A stretch of DNA of 64,000 nucleotides from Sepiola atlantica. Lineage: Eukaryota > Mollusca > Cephalopoda > Sepiida > Sepiolidae. A program made the translations under genes and the position numbers. The stretch lies in assembly GCA_963556195.1 (NCBI GenBank), contig CAUVYP010001208.1:1116001-1180000 (forward strand). Direction: 5' to 3'. Shown piece by piece: positions 24,801 through 39,306 of this stretch. The stretch's first letter is position 1. The number at the start of each line of letters is the position of its first letter. Under the pieces are notes generated by a model. It was not told where the DNA came from. It searched no databases and was given only the letters and a program-made list of their open reading frames with translations.

Positions 24801-26846
24801 TTAGCGCGTTTTAAAGTTGATATCGCTTTTGTTTATAACTTCCACATTTATTCGAATTGTGCAACGAAACTTTGCAGACAGTCGCGGAGACACATTTCCT
24901 ACTGAAGTACCAAGTTTCAGAAGTGCAGCTCTTGTACTGCCGGAGATATGTCGATACAAACTGAATACGCAAAACATCAACAAAATTTAGCGCGTTTTAA
25001 AGTTGATATCGCTTTTGTGTATAACTTCCACATTTATTCGAATTGTGCAACGAAACTTTGCAGACAGTCCCGAATGGGCCTTTTCTACTGAAGTACCAAG
25101 TTTCAGAAGTGCAGCTCTTTTACTGCCGGAGATATGTCGATACAAACTGAATACGCAAAACATCAACAAAATTTAGCGCGTTTTAAAGTTGATATCGCTT
25201 TTGTTTATAACTTCCACATTTATTCGAATTGTGCAACGAAACTTTGTAGACAGTCGCGGAGACACATTTCCTACTGAAGTACCAAGTTTCAGAAGTGCAG
25301 CTTGTGTACTGCCGGAGATATGTCGATACAAACTGAATACGCAAAACATCAACAAAATTTAGCGCGTTTTAAAGTTGATATCGCTTTTGTTAATAACTTC
25401 CACATTTATTCGAATTGTGCAACAAAACTTTGCAGACAGTCGCGGAGACACATGTTCTACTGAAGTACGAAGTTTCAGAAGTGCAGCTCTTGTACTGCCG
25501 GAGATATGTCGATACAAACTGAATACGCAAAACATCAACCAAATTTAGCGCGTTTTAAAGTTGATATCGCTTTTGTTTATAACTTCCACATTTATTCGAA
25601 TTGTGCAACGAAACTTTGCAGACAATCTCGAATAGGCCTTGTCTACTGAAGTACTAAGTTTCAGAAGTGCAGCTCTTGTACTTCCGGAGATATGTCGATA
25701 CAAACTGAATACGCAAAACATCAACAAAATTTTGCGCGTTTTAAAGTTGATATCGCTTTTGTTTATAACTTCCACATTTATTCGAATTGTGCAACGAAAC
25801 TTTGCAGACAGTCTCGAATAGGCTTTTTCTACTGAAGTACCAAGTTTCAGAAGTGCAGCTCTTGTACTGCCGGAGATATGTCGATACAAACTGAATACGC
25901 AAAACATCAACAAAATTTAGCGCGTTTTAAAGTTGATATCGCTTTTGTTTATAACTTCCACATTTATTCGAATTGTGCAACAAAGCTTGGCAGACAGTCG
26001 CGGAGACACATTTCCTACTGAAGTACCAAGTGTCAGAAGTGCAGCTCTTGTACTGCCGGAGATATGTCGATACAAACTGAATACGCAAAACATCAACAAA
26101 ATTTAGCGCGTTTTAAAGTGGATATCGCTTTTGTTTATAACTTCCACATTTATTCGAATTGTGCAACGAAACTTTGCAGACAGTCTCGAATAGGCCCTTA
26201 CTACTGAAGTACCAAGTTTCAGAAGTGCAGCTCTTGTACTGCCGGAGATATGTCGATACAAACTGAATACGCAAAACATCAACAAAATTTAGCGCGTTTT
26301 AAAGTTGATATCGCTTTTGTTTATAACTTCCACATTTATTCGAATTGTGCAACGAAACTTTGCAGACAGTCGCGGAGACACATTACTTACTGAAGTACCA
26401 AGTTTCAGAAGTGCAGCTCTTGTACTGCCGGAGATATGTCGATACAAACTGAATACGCAAAACATCAACAAAATTTAGCGCGTTTTAAAGTTGACATCGC
26501 TTTTGTTTACAACTCTCACATTTATTCGAATTGTGCAACGAAACTTTGCAGACAGTCGCGGAGACACATTTCCTACTGAAGTACCAAGTTTCAGAAGTGC
26601 AGCTCTTGTACTGCCGGAGATATGTCGATACAAACTGAATACGCAAAACATCAACAAAATTTAGCGCGTTTTAAAGTTGATATCGCTTTTGTTTATAACT
26701 TCCACATTTATTCGAATTGTGCAACGAAACTTTGCAGACAGTCCCGAATAGGCCCTTACTACTGAAGTACCAAGTTTCAGAAGTGCAGCTCTTTTACTGC
26801 CGGAGATATGTCGATACAAACTGAATACGCAAAACATCAACAAAAT
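24801..26846. repeat. HOR segment N-E'-F-G'-L-M-A-B-C-D-B/E
   Basis: This repeats the order of 3,970-5,829 and then diverges. The last monomer (26,661-26,846) is a B/E mosaic: the cassette reads CCCGAATAGGCCCTTAC, combining E and B features, and the right part has the E-type CTCTTTTACTGCC. Confidence 0.8.
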
Positions 26847-27032
26847 TTAGCGCGTTTTAAAGTTGATATCGCTTTTGTTTATAACTTAAACATTTATTCG
26901 AATTGTGCAACGAAACTTTGCAGACAATCTCGAATAGGCCTTGTCTACTGAAGTACTAAGTTTCAGAAGTGCAGCTCTTGTACTTCCGGAGATATGTCGA
27001 TACAAACTGAATACGCAAAACATCAACAAAAT
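26847..27032. other. Chimeric F*/L junction monomer
   Basis: The left part is F* (AACTTAAACATT at about 26,883-26,894). From CAGACAATCTCGAATAGG at about 26,921 it is L-type. The exchange lies in the conserved core between these markers. It marks the left boundary of the 6.3-kb duplication: the matching monomer in the second copy (33,170) is a plain L. Confidence 0.8.
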
Positions 27033-30000
27033 TTTGCGCGTTTTAAAGTTGATATCGCTTTTGTTTATAACTTCCACATTTATTCGAATTGTGCAACGAA
27101 ACTTTGCAGACAGTCTCGAATAGGCTTTTTCTACTGAAGTACCAAGTTTCAGAAGTGCAGCTCTTGTACTGCTGGAGATATGTCGATACAAACTGAATAC
27201 GCAAAACATCAACAAAATTTAGCGCGTTTTAAAGTTGATATCGCTTTTGTTTATAACTTCCACATTTATTCGAATTGTGCAACAAAGCTTGGCAGACAGT
27301 CGTGGAGACAGATTTCCTACTGAAGTACCAAGTGTCAGAAGTGCAGCTCTTGTACTGCCGGAGATATGTCGATACAAACTGAATACGCAAAACATCAACA
27401 AAATTTAGCGCGTTTTAAAGTGGATATCGCTTTTGTTTATAACTTCCACATTTATTCGAATTGTGCAACGAAACTTTGCAGACAGTCTCGAATAGGCCCT
27501 TACTACTGAAGTACCAAGTTTCAGAAGTGCAGCTCTTGTACTGCCGGAGATATGTCGATACAAACTGAATACGCAAAACATCAACAAAATTTAGCGCGTT
27601 TTAAAGTTGACATCGCTTTTGTTTACAACTCTCACATTTATTCGAATTGTGCAACGAAACTTTGCAGACAGTCGCGGAGACACATTTCCTACTGAAGTAC
27701 CAAGTTTCAGAAGTGCAGCTCTTGTACTGCCGGAGATATGTCGATACAAACTGAATACGCAAAACATCAACAAAATTTAGCGCGTTTTAAAGTTGATATC
27801 GCTTTTGTGTATAACTTCCACATTTATTGGAATTGTGCAACGAAACTTTGCAGACAGTCCCGAATGGGCCTTTTCTACTGAAGTACCAAGTTTCAGAAGT
27901 GCAGCTCTTTTACTGCCGGAGATATGTCGATACAAACTGAATACGCAAAACATCAACAAAATTTAGCGCGTTTTAAAGTTGATATCGCTTTTGTTTATAA
28001 CTTAAACATTTATTCGAATTGTGCAACGAAACTTTGTAGACAGTCGCGGAGACACATTTCCTACTGAAGTACCAAGTTTCAGAAGTGCAGCTATTGTACT
28101 GCCGGAGATATGTCGATACAAACTGAATACGCAAAACATCAACAAAATTTAGCGCGTTTTAAAGTTGATATCGCTTTTGTTAATAACTTCCACATTTATT
28201 CGAATTGTGCAACAAAACTTTGCTGACAGTCGCGGAGACACATGTTCTACTGAAGTACGAAGTTTCAGAAGTGCAGCTATTGTACTGCCGGAGATATGTC
28301 GATACAAACTGAATACGCAAAACATCAACAAAATTTAGCGCGTTTTAAAGTTGATATCGCTTTTGTTTATAACTTCCACATTTATTCGAATTGTGCAACG
28401 AAACTTTGCAGACAGTCTCGAATAGGCTTTTTCTACTGAAGTACCAAGTTTCAGAAGTGCAGCTCTTGTACTGCCGGAGATATGTCGATACAAACTGAAT
28501 ACGCAAAACATCAACAAAATTTAGCGCGTTTTAAAGTTGATATCGCTTTTGTTTATAACTTAAACATTTATTCGAATTGTGCAACGAAACTTTGTAGACA
28601 GTCGCGGAGACACATTTCCTACTGAAGTACCAAGTTTCAGAAGTGCAGCTATTGTACTGCCGGAGATATGTCGATACAAACTGAATACGCAAAACATCAA
28701 CAAAATTTAGCGCGTTTTAAAGTTGATATCGCTTTTGTTAATAACTTCCACATTTATTCGAATTGTGCAACAAAACTTTGCTGACAGTCGCGGAGACACA
28801 TGTTCTACTGAAGTACGAAGTTTCAGAAGTGCAGCTCTTGTACTGCCGGAGATATGTCGATACAAACTGAATACGCAAAACATCAACAAAATTTAGCGCG
28901 TTTTAAAGTTGATATCGCTTTTGTTTATAACTTCCACATTTATTCGAATTGTGCAACGAAACTTTGCAGACAGTCCCGAATGGGCCTTTTCTACTGAAGT
29001 ACCAAGTTTCAGAAGTGCAGCTCTTTTACTGCCGGAGATATGTCGATACAAACTGAATACGCAAAACATCAACAAAATTTAGCGCGTTTTAAAGTTGATA
29101 TCGCTTTTGTTTATAACTTAAACATTTATTCGAATTGTGCAACGAAACTTTGTAGACAGTCGCGGAGACACATTTCCTACTGAAGTACCAAGTTTCAAGT
29201 GCAGCTATTGTACTGCCGGAGATATGTCGATACAAACTGAATACGCAAAACATCAACAAAATTTAGCGCGTTTTAAAGTTGATATCGCTTTTGTTAATAA
29301 CTTCCACATTTATTCGAATTGTGCAACAAAACTTTGCTGACAGTCGCGGAGACACATGTTCTACTGAAGTACGAAGTTTCAGAAGTGCAGCTCTTGTACT
29401 GCCGAAGATATGTCGATACAAACTGAATACGCAAAACATCAACAAAATTTAGCGCGTTTTAAAGTTGATATGGCTTTTGTTTATAACTTCCACATTTATT
29501 CGAATTGTGCAACGAAACTTTGCAGACAGTCTCGAATAGGCTTTTTCTACTGAAGTACCAAGTTTCAGAAGTGCAGCTCTTGTACTGCCGGAGATATGTC
29601 GATACAAACTGAATACGCAAAACATCAACAAAATTTAGCGCGTTTTAAAGTTGATATCGCTTTTGTGTTATAACTTAAACATTTATTCGAATTGTGCAAC
29701 GAAACTTTGTAGACAGTCGCGGAGACACATTTCCTACTGAAGTACCAAGTTTCAGAAGTGCAGCTATTGTACTGCCGGAGATATGTCGATACAAACTGAA
29801 TACGCAAAACATCAACAAAATTTAGCGCGTTTTAAAGTTGATATCGCTTTTGTTAATAACTTCCACATTTATTCGAATTGTGCAACAAAACTTTGCTGAC
29901 AGTCGCGGAGACACATGTTCTACTGAAGTACGAAGTTTCAGAAGTGCAGCTCTTGTACTGCCGGAGATATGTCGATACAAACTGAATACGCAAAACATCA

Positions 30001-32930
30001 ACAAAATTTAGCGCGTTTTAAAGTTGATATCGCTTTTGTTTATAACTTCCACATTTATTCGAATTGTGCAACGAAACTTTGCAGACAGTCTCGAATAGGC
30101 TTTTTCTACTGAAGTACCAAGTTTCAGAAGTGCAGCTCTTGTACTGCCGGAGATATGTCGATACAAACTGAATACGCAAAACATCAACAAAATTTAGCGC
30201 GTTTTAAAGTTGATATCGCTTTTGTTTATAACTTCCACATTTATTCGAATTGTGCAACAAAACTTGGCAGACAGTCGCGGAGACACATTTCCTACTGAAG
30301 TACCAAGTGTCAGAAGTGCAGCTATTGTACTGCCGGAGATATGTCGATACAAACTGAATACGCAAAACATCAACAAAATTTAGCGCGTTTTAAAGTTGAT
30401 ATCGCTTTTGTTAATAACTTCCACATTTATTCGAATTGTGCAACAAAACTTTGCTGACAGTCGCGGAGACACATGTTCTACTGAAGTACGAAGTTTCAGA
30501 AGTGCAGCTCTTGTACTGCCGGAGATATGTCGATACAAACTGAATACGCAAAACATCAACAAAATTTAGCGCGTTTTAAAGTTGATATCGCTTTTGTTTA
30601 TAACTTCCACATTTATTCGAATTGTGCAACGAAACTTTGCAGACAGTCTCGAATAGGCTTTTTCTACTGAAGTACCAAGTTTCAGAAGTGCAGCTCTTGT
30701 ACTGCCGGAGATATGTCGATACAAACTGAATACGCAAAACATCAACAAAATTTAGCGCGTTTTAAAGTTGATATCGCTTTTGTTTACAACTCTCACATTT
30801 ATTCGAATTGTGCAACGAAACTTTGCAGACAGTCGCGGAGACACATTTCCTACTGAAGTACCAAGTTTCAGAAGTGCAGCTCTTGTACTGCCGGAGATAT
30901 GTCGATACAAACTGAATACGCAAAACATCAACAAAATTTAGCGCGTTTTAAAGTTGATATCGCTTTTGTGTATAACTTCCACATTTATTGGAATTGTGCA
31001 ACGAAACTTTGCAGACAGTCCCGAATGGGCCTTTTCTACTGAAGTACCAAGTTTCAGAAGTGCAGCTCTTTTACTGCCGGAGATATGTCGATACAAACTG
31101 AATACGCAAAACATCAACAAAATTTAGCGCGTTTTAAAGTTGATATCGCTTTTGTTTATAACTTCAACATTTATTCGAATTGTGCAACGAAACTTTGTAG
31201 ACAGTCGCGGAGACACATTTCCTACTGAAGTACCAAGTTTCAGAAGTGCAGCTCTTGTACTGCCGGAGATATGTCGATACAAACTGAATACGCAAAACAT
31301 CAACAAAATTTAGCGCGTTTTAAAGTTGATATCGCTTTTGTTAATAACTTCCACATTTATTCGAATTGTGCAACAAAACTTTGCTGACAGTCGCGGAGAC
31401 ACATGTTCTACTGAAGTACGAAGTTTCAGAAGTGCAGCTCCTTTACTGCCGGAGATATGTCGATACAAACTGAATACGCAAAACATCAACAAAATTTAGC
31501 GCGTTTTAAAGTTGATATCGCTTTTGTTTATAACTTCCACATTTATTCGAATTGTGCAACGAAACTTTGCAGACAGTCTCGAATAGGCCTTGTCTACTGA
31601 AGTACTAAGTTTCAGAAGTGCAGCTCTTGTACTTCCGGAGATCGGTCGATACAAACTGAATACGCAAAACATCAACAAAATTTAGCGCGTTTTAGAGTTG
31701 ATATCGCTTTTGTGTATAACTTCCACATTTATTCGAATTGTGCAACGAAACTTTGCAGACAGTCTCGAATAGGCATTTTCTACTGAAGTACCAAGTTTCA
31801 GAAGTGCAGCTCTTGTACTGCCGGAGATATGTCGATACAAACTGAATACGCAAAACATCAACATAATTTAGCGCGTTTTAAAGTTGATATCGCTTTTGTT
31901 TATAACTTCCACATTTATTCGAATTGTGCAACGAAACTTTGCAGACAGTCTCGAATAGGCCTTGTCTACTAAAGTACCAAGTTTCAGAAGTGCAGCATTT
32001 GTACTGCCGAAGATATGTCGATACAAACTGAATACGCAAAACATCAACAAAATTTAGCGCGTTTTAAAGTTGATATCGCTTTTGTTTATAACTTCCACAT
32101 TTATTCGAATTGTGCAACGAGACTTTGCAGACAGTCTCGAATAAGCCTTGTCTACTGAAGTACCAAGTTTCAGAAGTGCAGCTCTTGTACTGCCGGAGAT
32201 ATGTCGATACAAACTGAATACGCAAAACATCAACAAAATTTAGCGCGTTTTAAAGTTGATATCGCTTTTGTTTATAACTTCCACATTTATTCGAATTGTG
32301 CAACAAAACTTGGCAGACAGTCGCGGAGACACATTTCCTACTGAAGTACCAAGTGTCAGAAGTGCAGCTCTTGTACTGCCGGAGATATGTCGATACAAAC
32401 TGAATACGCAAAACATCAACAAAATTTAGCGCGTTTTAAAGTGGATATCGCTTTTGTTTATAACTTCCACATTTATTCGAATTGTGCAACGAAACTTTGC
32501 AGACAGTCTGGAATAGGCCCTTACTACTGAAGTACCAAGTTTCAGAAGTGCAGCTCTTGTACTGCCGGAGATATGTCGATACAAACTGAATACGCAAAAC
32601 ATCAACAAAATTTAGCGCGTTTTAAAGTTGATATCGCTTTTGTTTATAACTTCCACATTTATTCGAATTGTGCAACGAAACTTTGCAGACAGTCGCGGAG
32701 ACACATTACTTACTGAAGTACCAAGTTTCAGAAGTGCAGCTATTGTACTGCCGGAGATATGTCGATACAAACTGAATACGCAAAACATCAACAAAATTTA
32801 GCGCGTTTTAAAGTTGATATCGCTTTTGTTTACAACTCTCACATTTATTCGAATTGTGCAACGAAACTTTGCAGACAGTCGCGGAGACACATTTCCTACT
32901 GAAGTACCAAGTTTCAGAAGTGCAGCTCTT
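26895..32930. repeat. 34-monomer period duplication, first copy
   Basis: This segment recurs at an offset of 6,323 bp (34 monomers minus 1 bp). Order from 26,847: F*/L, M, A, B, D, E, F*, G, M, F*, G, E'', F*, G, M, F*, G, M, A, G, M, D, E, F, G, H, I, J, K, A, B, C, then a D/E chimera. Private markers shared with copy 2 are CGTGGAGACAGATTTCC (27,301), a 2-bp deletion in TTTCAAGTGC (29,197) and a 1-bp insertion in TTGTGTTATAAC (29,667). The four differences I noticed are at 27,173, 27,866, 29,405 and 29,983 in this copy. Confidence 0.88.
27963..30751. repeat. 3-monomer HOR run (F*-G-M, 558 bp)
   Basis: Fifteen monomers read as F*-G-M, F*-G-E'', F*-G-M, F*-G-M, A-G-M. The period is three monomers (558 bp), with E'' replacing M once and A replacing F* once. 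F* monomers carry AACTTAAACATT, G monomers GTTAATAAC and GCTGACAGTC, M monomers AGGCTTTTTC. The run is nested inside the 34-monomer unit. Confidence 0.85.
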
Positions 32931-32983
32931 TTACTGCCGTAGATATGTCGATACAAACTGAATACGCAAAACATCAACAAAAT
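32798..32983. other. Chimeric D/E junction monomer
   Basis: The left part is D (AACTCTCACATT, Y cassette). The right part has the E-type CTCTTTTACTGCC and a private CCGTAGATATG. The counterpart at 39,121 is a plain D. The exchange lies between the cassette (ending about 32,896) and about 32,926. It marks the right boundary of the first 34-monomer copy. Confidence 0.75.
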
Positions 32984-33217
32984 TTAGCGCGTTTTAAAGT
33001 TGATATCGCTTTTGTTTATAACTTCCACATTTATTCGAATTGTGCAACGAAACTTTGTAGACAGTCGCGGAGACACATTTCCTACTGAAGTACCAAGTTT
33101 CAGAAGTGCAGCTCTTGTACTGCCGGAGATATGTCGATACAAACTGAATACGCAAAACATCAACCAAATTTAGCGCGTTTTAAAGTTGATATCGCTTTTG
33201 TTTATAACTTCCACATT

Positions 33218-36200
33218 TATTCGAATTGTGCAACGAAACTTTGCAGACAATCTCGAATAGGCCTTGTCTACTGAAGTACTAAGTTTCAGAAGTGCAGCTC
33301 TTGTACTTCCGGAGATATGTCGATACAAACTGAATACGCAAAACATCAACAAAATTTTGCGCGTTTTAAAGTTGATATCGCTTTTGTTTATAACTTCCAC
33401 ATTTATTCGAATTGTGCAACGAAACTTTGCAGACAGTCTCGAATAGGCTTTTTCTACTGAAGTACCAAGTTTCAGAAGTGCAGCTCTTGTACTGCCGGAG
33501 ATATGTCGATACAAACTGAATACGCAAAACATCAACAAAATTTAGCGCGTTTTAAAGTTGATATCGCTTTTGTTTATAACTTCCACATTTATTCGAATTG
33601 TGCAACAAAGCTTGGCAGACAGTCGTGGAGACAGATTTCCTACTGAAGTACCAAGTGTCAGAAGTGCAGCTCTTGTACTGCCGGAGATATGTCGATACAA
33701 ACTGAATACGCAAAACATCAACAAAATTTAGCGCGTTTTAAAGTGGATATCGCTTTTGTTTATAACTTCCACATTTATTCGAATTGTGCAACGAAACTTT
33801 GCAGACAGTCTCGAATAGGCCCTTACTACTGAAGTACCAAGTTTCAGAAGTGCAGCTCTTGTACTGCCGGAGATATGTCGATACAAACTGAATACGCAAA
33901 ACATCAACAAAATTTAGCGCGTTTTAAAGTTGACATCGCTTTTGTTTACAACTCTCACATTTATTCGAATTGTGCAACGAAACTTTGCAGACAGTCGCGG
34001 AGACACATTTCCTACTGAAGTACCAAGTTTCAGAAGTGCAGCTCTTGTACTGCCGGAGATATGTCGATACAAACTGAATACGCAAAACATCAACAAAATT
34101 TAGCGCGTTTTAAAGTTGATATCGCTTTTGTGTATAACTTCCACATTTATTGGAATTGTGCAACGAAACTTTGCAGACAGTCCCGAATTGGCCTTTTCTA
34201 CTGAAGTACCAAGTTTCAGAAGTGCAGCTCTTTTACTGCCGGAGATATGTCGATACAAACTGAATACGCAAAACATCAACAAAATTTAGCGCGTTTTAAA
34301 GTTGATATCGCTTTTGTTTATAACTTAAACATTTATTCGAATTGTGCAACGAAACTTTGTAGACAGTCGCGGAGACACATTTCCTACTGAAGTACCAAGT
34401 TTCAGAAGTGCAGCTATTGTACTGCCGGAGATATGTCGATACAAACTGAATACGCAAAACATCAACAAAATTTAGCGCGTTTTAAAGTTGATATCGCTTT
34501 TGTTAATAACTTCCACATTTATTCGAATTGTGCAACAAAACTTTGCTGACAGTCGCGGAGACACATGTTCTACTGAAGTACGAAGTTTCAGAAGTGCAGC
34601 TATTGTACTGCCGGAGATATGTCGATACAAACTGAATACGCAAAACATCAACAAAATTTAGCGCGTTTTAAAGTTGATATCGCTTTTGTTTATAACTTCC
34701 ACATTTATTCGAATTGTGCAACGAAACTTTGCAGACAGTCTCGAATAGGCTTTTTCTACTGAAGTACCAAGTTTCAGAAGTGCAGCTCTTGTACTGCCGG
34801 AGATATGTCGATACAAACTGAATACGCAAAACATCAACAAAATTTAGCGCGTTTTAAAGTTGATATCGCTTTTGTTTATAACTTAAACATTTATTCGAAT
34901 TGTGCAACGAAACTTTGTAGACAGTCGCGGAGACACATTTCCTACTGAAGTACCAAGTTTCAGAAGTGCAGCTATTGTACTGCCGGAGATATGTCGATAC
35001 AAACTGAATACGCAAAACATCAACAAAATTTAGCGCGTTTTAAAGTTGATATCGCTTTTGTTAATAACTTCCACATTTATTCGAATTGTGCAACAAAACT
35101 TTGCTGACAGTCGCGGAGACACATGTTCTACTGAAGTACGAAGTTTCAGAAGTGCAGCTCTTGTACTGCCGGAGATATGTCGATACAAACTGAATACGCA
35201 AAACATCAACAAAATTTAGCGCGTTTTAAAGTTGATATCGCTTTTGTTTATAACTTCCACATTTATTCGAATTGTGCAACGAAACTTTGCAGACAGTCCC
35301 GAATGGGCCTTTTCTACTGAAGTACCAAGTTTCAGAAGTGCAGCTCTTTTACTGCCGGAGATATGTCGATACAAACTGAATACGCAAAACATCAACAAAA
35401 TTTAGCGCGTTTTAAAGTTGATATCGCTTTTGTTTATAACTTAAACATTTATTCGAATTGTGCAACGAAACTTTGTAGACAGTCGCGGAGACACATTTCC
35501 TACTGAAGTACCAAGTTTCAAGTGCAGCTATTGTACTGCCGGAGATATGTCGATACAAACTGAATACGCAAAACATCAACAAAATTTAGCGCGTTTTAAA
35601 GTTGATATCGCTTTTGTTAATAACTTCCACATTTATTCGAATTGTGCAACAAAACTTTGCTGACAGTCGCGGAGACACATGTTCTACTGAAGTACGAAGT
35701 TTCAGAAGTGCAGCTCTTGTACTGCCGGAGATATGTCGATACAAACTGAATACGCAAAACATCAACAAAATTTAGCGCGTTTTAAAGTTGATATGGCTTT
35801 TGTTTATAACTTCCACATTTATTCGAATTGTGCAACGAAACTTTGCAGACAGTCTCGAATAGGCTTTTTCTACTGAAGTACCAAGTTTCAGAAGTGCAGC
35901 TCTTGTACTGCCGGAGATATGTCGATACAAACTGAATACGCAAAACATCAACAAAATTTAGCGCGTTTTAAAGTTGATATCGCTTTTGTGTTATAACTTA
36001 AACATTTATTCGAATTGTGCAACGAAACTTTGTAGACAGTCGCGGAGACACATTTCCTACTGAAGTACCAAGTTTCAGAAGTGCAGCTATTGTACTGCCG
36101 GAGATATGTCGATACAAACTGAATACGCAAAACATCAACAAAATTTAGCGCGTTTTAAAGTTGATATCGCTTTTGTTAATAACTTCCACATTTATTCGAA

Positions 36201-39200
36201 TTGTGCAACAAAACTTTGCTGACAGTCGCGGAGACACATGTTCTACTGAAGTACGAAGTTTCAGAAGTGCAGCTCTTGTACTGCCGGAGATATGTCGATA
36301 CAAACAGAATACGCAAAACATCAACAAAATTTAGCGCGTTTTAAAGTTGATATCGCTTTTGTTTATAACTTCCACATTTATTCGAATTGTGCAACGAAAC
36401 TTTGCAGACAGTCTCGAATAGGCTTTTTCTACTGAAGTACCAAGTTTCAGAAGTGCAGCTCTTGTACTGCCGGAGATATGTCGATACAAACTGAATACGC
36501 AAAACATCAACAAAATTTAGCGCGTTTTAAAGTTGATATCGCTTTTGTTTATAACTTCCACATTTATTCGAATTGTGCAACAAAACTTGGCAGACAGTCG
36601 CGGAGACACATTTCCTACTGAAGTACCAAGTGTCAGAAGTGCAGCTATTGTACTGCCGGAGATATGTCGATACAAACTGAATACGCAAAACATCAACAAA
36701 ATTTAGCGCGTTTTAAAGTTGATATCGCTTTTGTTAATAACTTCCACATTTATTCGAATTGTGCAACAAAACTTTGCTGACAGTCGCGGAGACACATGTT
36801 CTACTGAAGTACGAAGTTTCAGAAGTGCAGCTCTTGTACTGCCGGAGATATGTCGATACAAACTGAATACGCAAAACATCAACAAAATTTAGCGCGTTTT
36901 AAAGTTGATATCGCTTTTGTTTATAACTTCCACATTTATTCGAATTGTGCAACGAAACTTTGCAGACAGTCTCGAATAGGCTTTTTCTACTGAAGTACCA
37001 AGTTTCAGAAGTGCAGCTCTTGTACTGCCGGAGATATGTCGATACAAACTGAATACGCAAAACATCAACAAAATTTAGCGCGTTTTAAAGTTGATATCGC
37101 TTTTGTTTACAACTCTCACATTTATTCGAATTGTGCAACGAAACTTTGCAGACAGTCGCGGAGACACATTTCCTACTGAAGTACCAAGTTTCAGAAGTGC
37201 AGCTCTTGTACTGCCGGAGATATGTCGATACAAACTGAATACGCAAAACATCAACAAAATTTAGCGCGTTTTAAAGTTGATATCGCTTTTGTGTATAACT
37301 TCCACATTTATTGGAATTGTGCAACGAAACTTTGCAGACAGTCCCGAATGGGCCTTTTCTACTGAAGTACCAAGTTTCAGAAGTGCAGCTCTTTTACTGC
37401 CGGAGATATGTCGATACAAACTGAATACGCAAAACATCAACAAAATTTAGCGCGTTTTAAAGTTGATATCGCTTTTGTTTATAACTTCAACATTTATTCG
37501 AATTGTGCAACGAAACTTTGTAGACAGTCGCGGAGACACATTTCCTACTGAAGTACCAAGTTTCAGAAGTGCAGCTCTTGTACTGCCGGAGATATGTCGA
37601 TACAAACTGAATACGCAAAACATCAACAAAATTTAGCGCGTTTTAAAGTTGATATCGCTTTTGTTAATAACTTCCACATTTATTCGAATTGTGCAACAAA
37701 ACTTTGCTGACAGTCGCGGAGACACATGTTCTACTGAAGTACGAAGTTTCAGAAGTGCAGCTCCTTTACTGCCGGAGATATGTCGATACAAACTGAATAC
37801 GCAAAACATCAACAAAATTTAGCGCGTTTTAAAGTTGATATCGCTTTTGTTTATAACTTCCACATTTATTCGAATTGTGCAACGAAACTTTGCAGACAGT
37901 CTCGAATAGGCCTTGTCTACTGAAGTACTAAGTTTCAGAAGTGCAGCTCTTGTACTTCCGGAGATCGGTCGATACAAACTGAATACGCAAAACATCAACA
38001 AAATTTAGCGCGTTTTAGAGTTGATATCGCTTTTGTGTATAACTTCCACATTTATTCGAATTGTGCAACGAAACTTTGCAGACAGTCTCGAATAGGCATT
38101 TTCTACTGAAGTACCAAGTTTCAGAAGTGCAGCTCTTGTACTGCCGGAGATATGTCGATACAAACTGAATACGCAAAACATCAACATAATTTAGCGCGTT
38201 TTAAAGTTGATATCGCTTTTGTTTATAACTTCCACATTTATTCGAATTGTGCAACGAAACTTTGCAGACAGTCTCGAATAGGCCTTGTCTACTAAAGTAC
38301 CAAGTTTCAGAAGTGCAGCATTTGTACTGCCGAAGATATGTCGATACAAACTGAATACGCAAAACATCAACAAAATTTAGCGCGTTTTAAAGTTGATATC
38401 GCTTTTGTTTATAACTTCCACATTTATTCGAATTGTGCAACGAGACTTTGCAGACAGTCTCGAATAAGCCTTGTCTACTGAAGTACCAAGTTTCAGAAGT
38501 GCAGCTCTTGTACTGCCGGAGATATGTCGATACAAACTGAATACGCAAAACATCAACAAAATTTAGCGCGTTTTAAAGTTGATATCGCTTTTGTTTATAA
38601 CTTCCACATTTATTCGAATTGTGCAACAAAACTTGGCAGACAGTCGCGGAGACACATTTCCTACTGAAGTACCAAGTGTCAGAAGTGCAGCTCTTGTACT
38701 GCCGGAGATATGTCGATACAAACTGAATACGCAAAACATCAACAAAATTTAGCGCGTTTTAAAGTGGATATCGCTTTTGTTTATAACTTCCACATTTATT
38801 CGAATTGTGCAACGAAACTTTGCAGACAGTCTGGAATAGGCCCTTACTACTGAAGTACCAAGTTTCAGAAGTGCAGCTCTTGTACTGCCGGAGATATGTC
38901 GATACAAACTGAATACGCAAAACATCAACAAAATTTAGCGCGTTTTAAAGTTGATATCGCTTTTGTTTATAACTTCCACATTTATTCGAATTGTGCAACG
39001 AAACTTTGCAGACAGTCGCGGAGACACATTACTTACTGAAGTACCAAGTTTCAGAAGTGCAGCTATTGTACTGCCGGAGATATGTCGATACAAACTGAAT
39101 ACGCAAAACATCAACAAAATTTAGCGCGTTTTAAAGTTGATATCGCTTTTGTTTACAACTCTCACATTTATTCGAATTGTGCAACGAAACTTTGCAGACA

Positions 39201-39253
39201 GTCGCGGAGACACATTTCCTACTGAAGTACCAAGTTTCAGAAGTGCAGCTCTT
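33218..39253. repeat. 34-monomer period duplication, second copy
   Basis: Second copy at +6,323 bp. It carries the same private markers: CGTGGAGACAGATTTCC near 33,624, the 2-bp deletion at 35,520 and the 1-bp insertion at 35,990. It continues past the end of copy 1 with a normal D (39,121) and E (39,307), where copy 1 has a D/E chimera followed by F and L. The A-to-C tail with GTCTGGAATAGG in B is shared. Confidence 0.88.
34286..37074. repeat. 3-monomer HOR run, duplicated copy
   Basis: Same fifteen-monomer run as 27,963-30,751 at +6,323 bp, including the E'' and A substitutions at the same positions. The short-period HOR therefore formed before the 6.3-kb duplication. Confidence 0.85.
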
Positions 39254-39306
39254 GTACTGCCTGAGATATGTCGATACAAACTGAATACGCAAAACATCAA
39301 CAAAAT

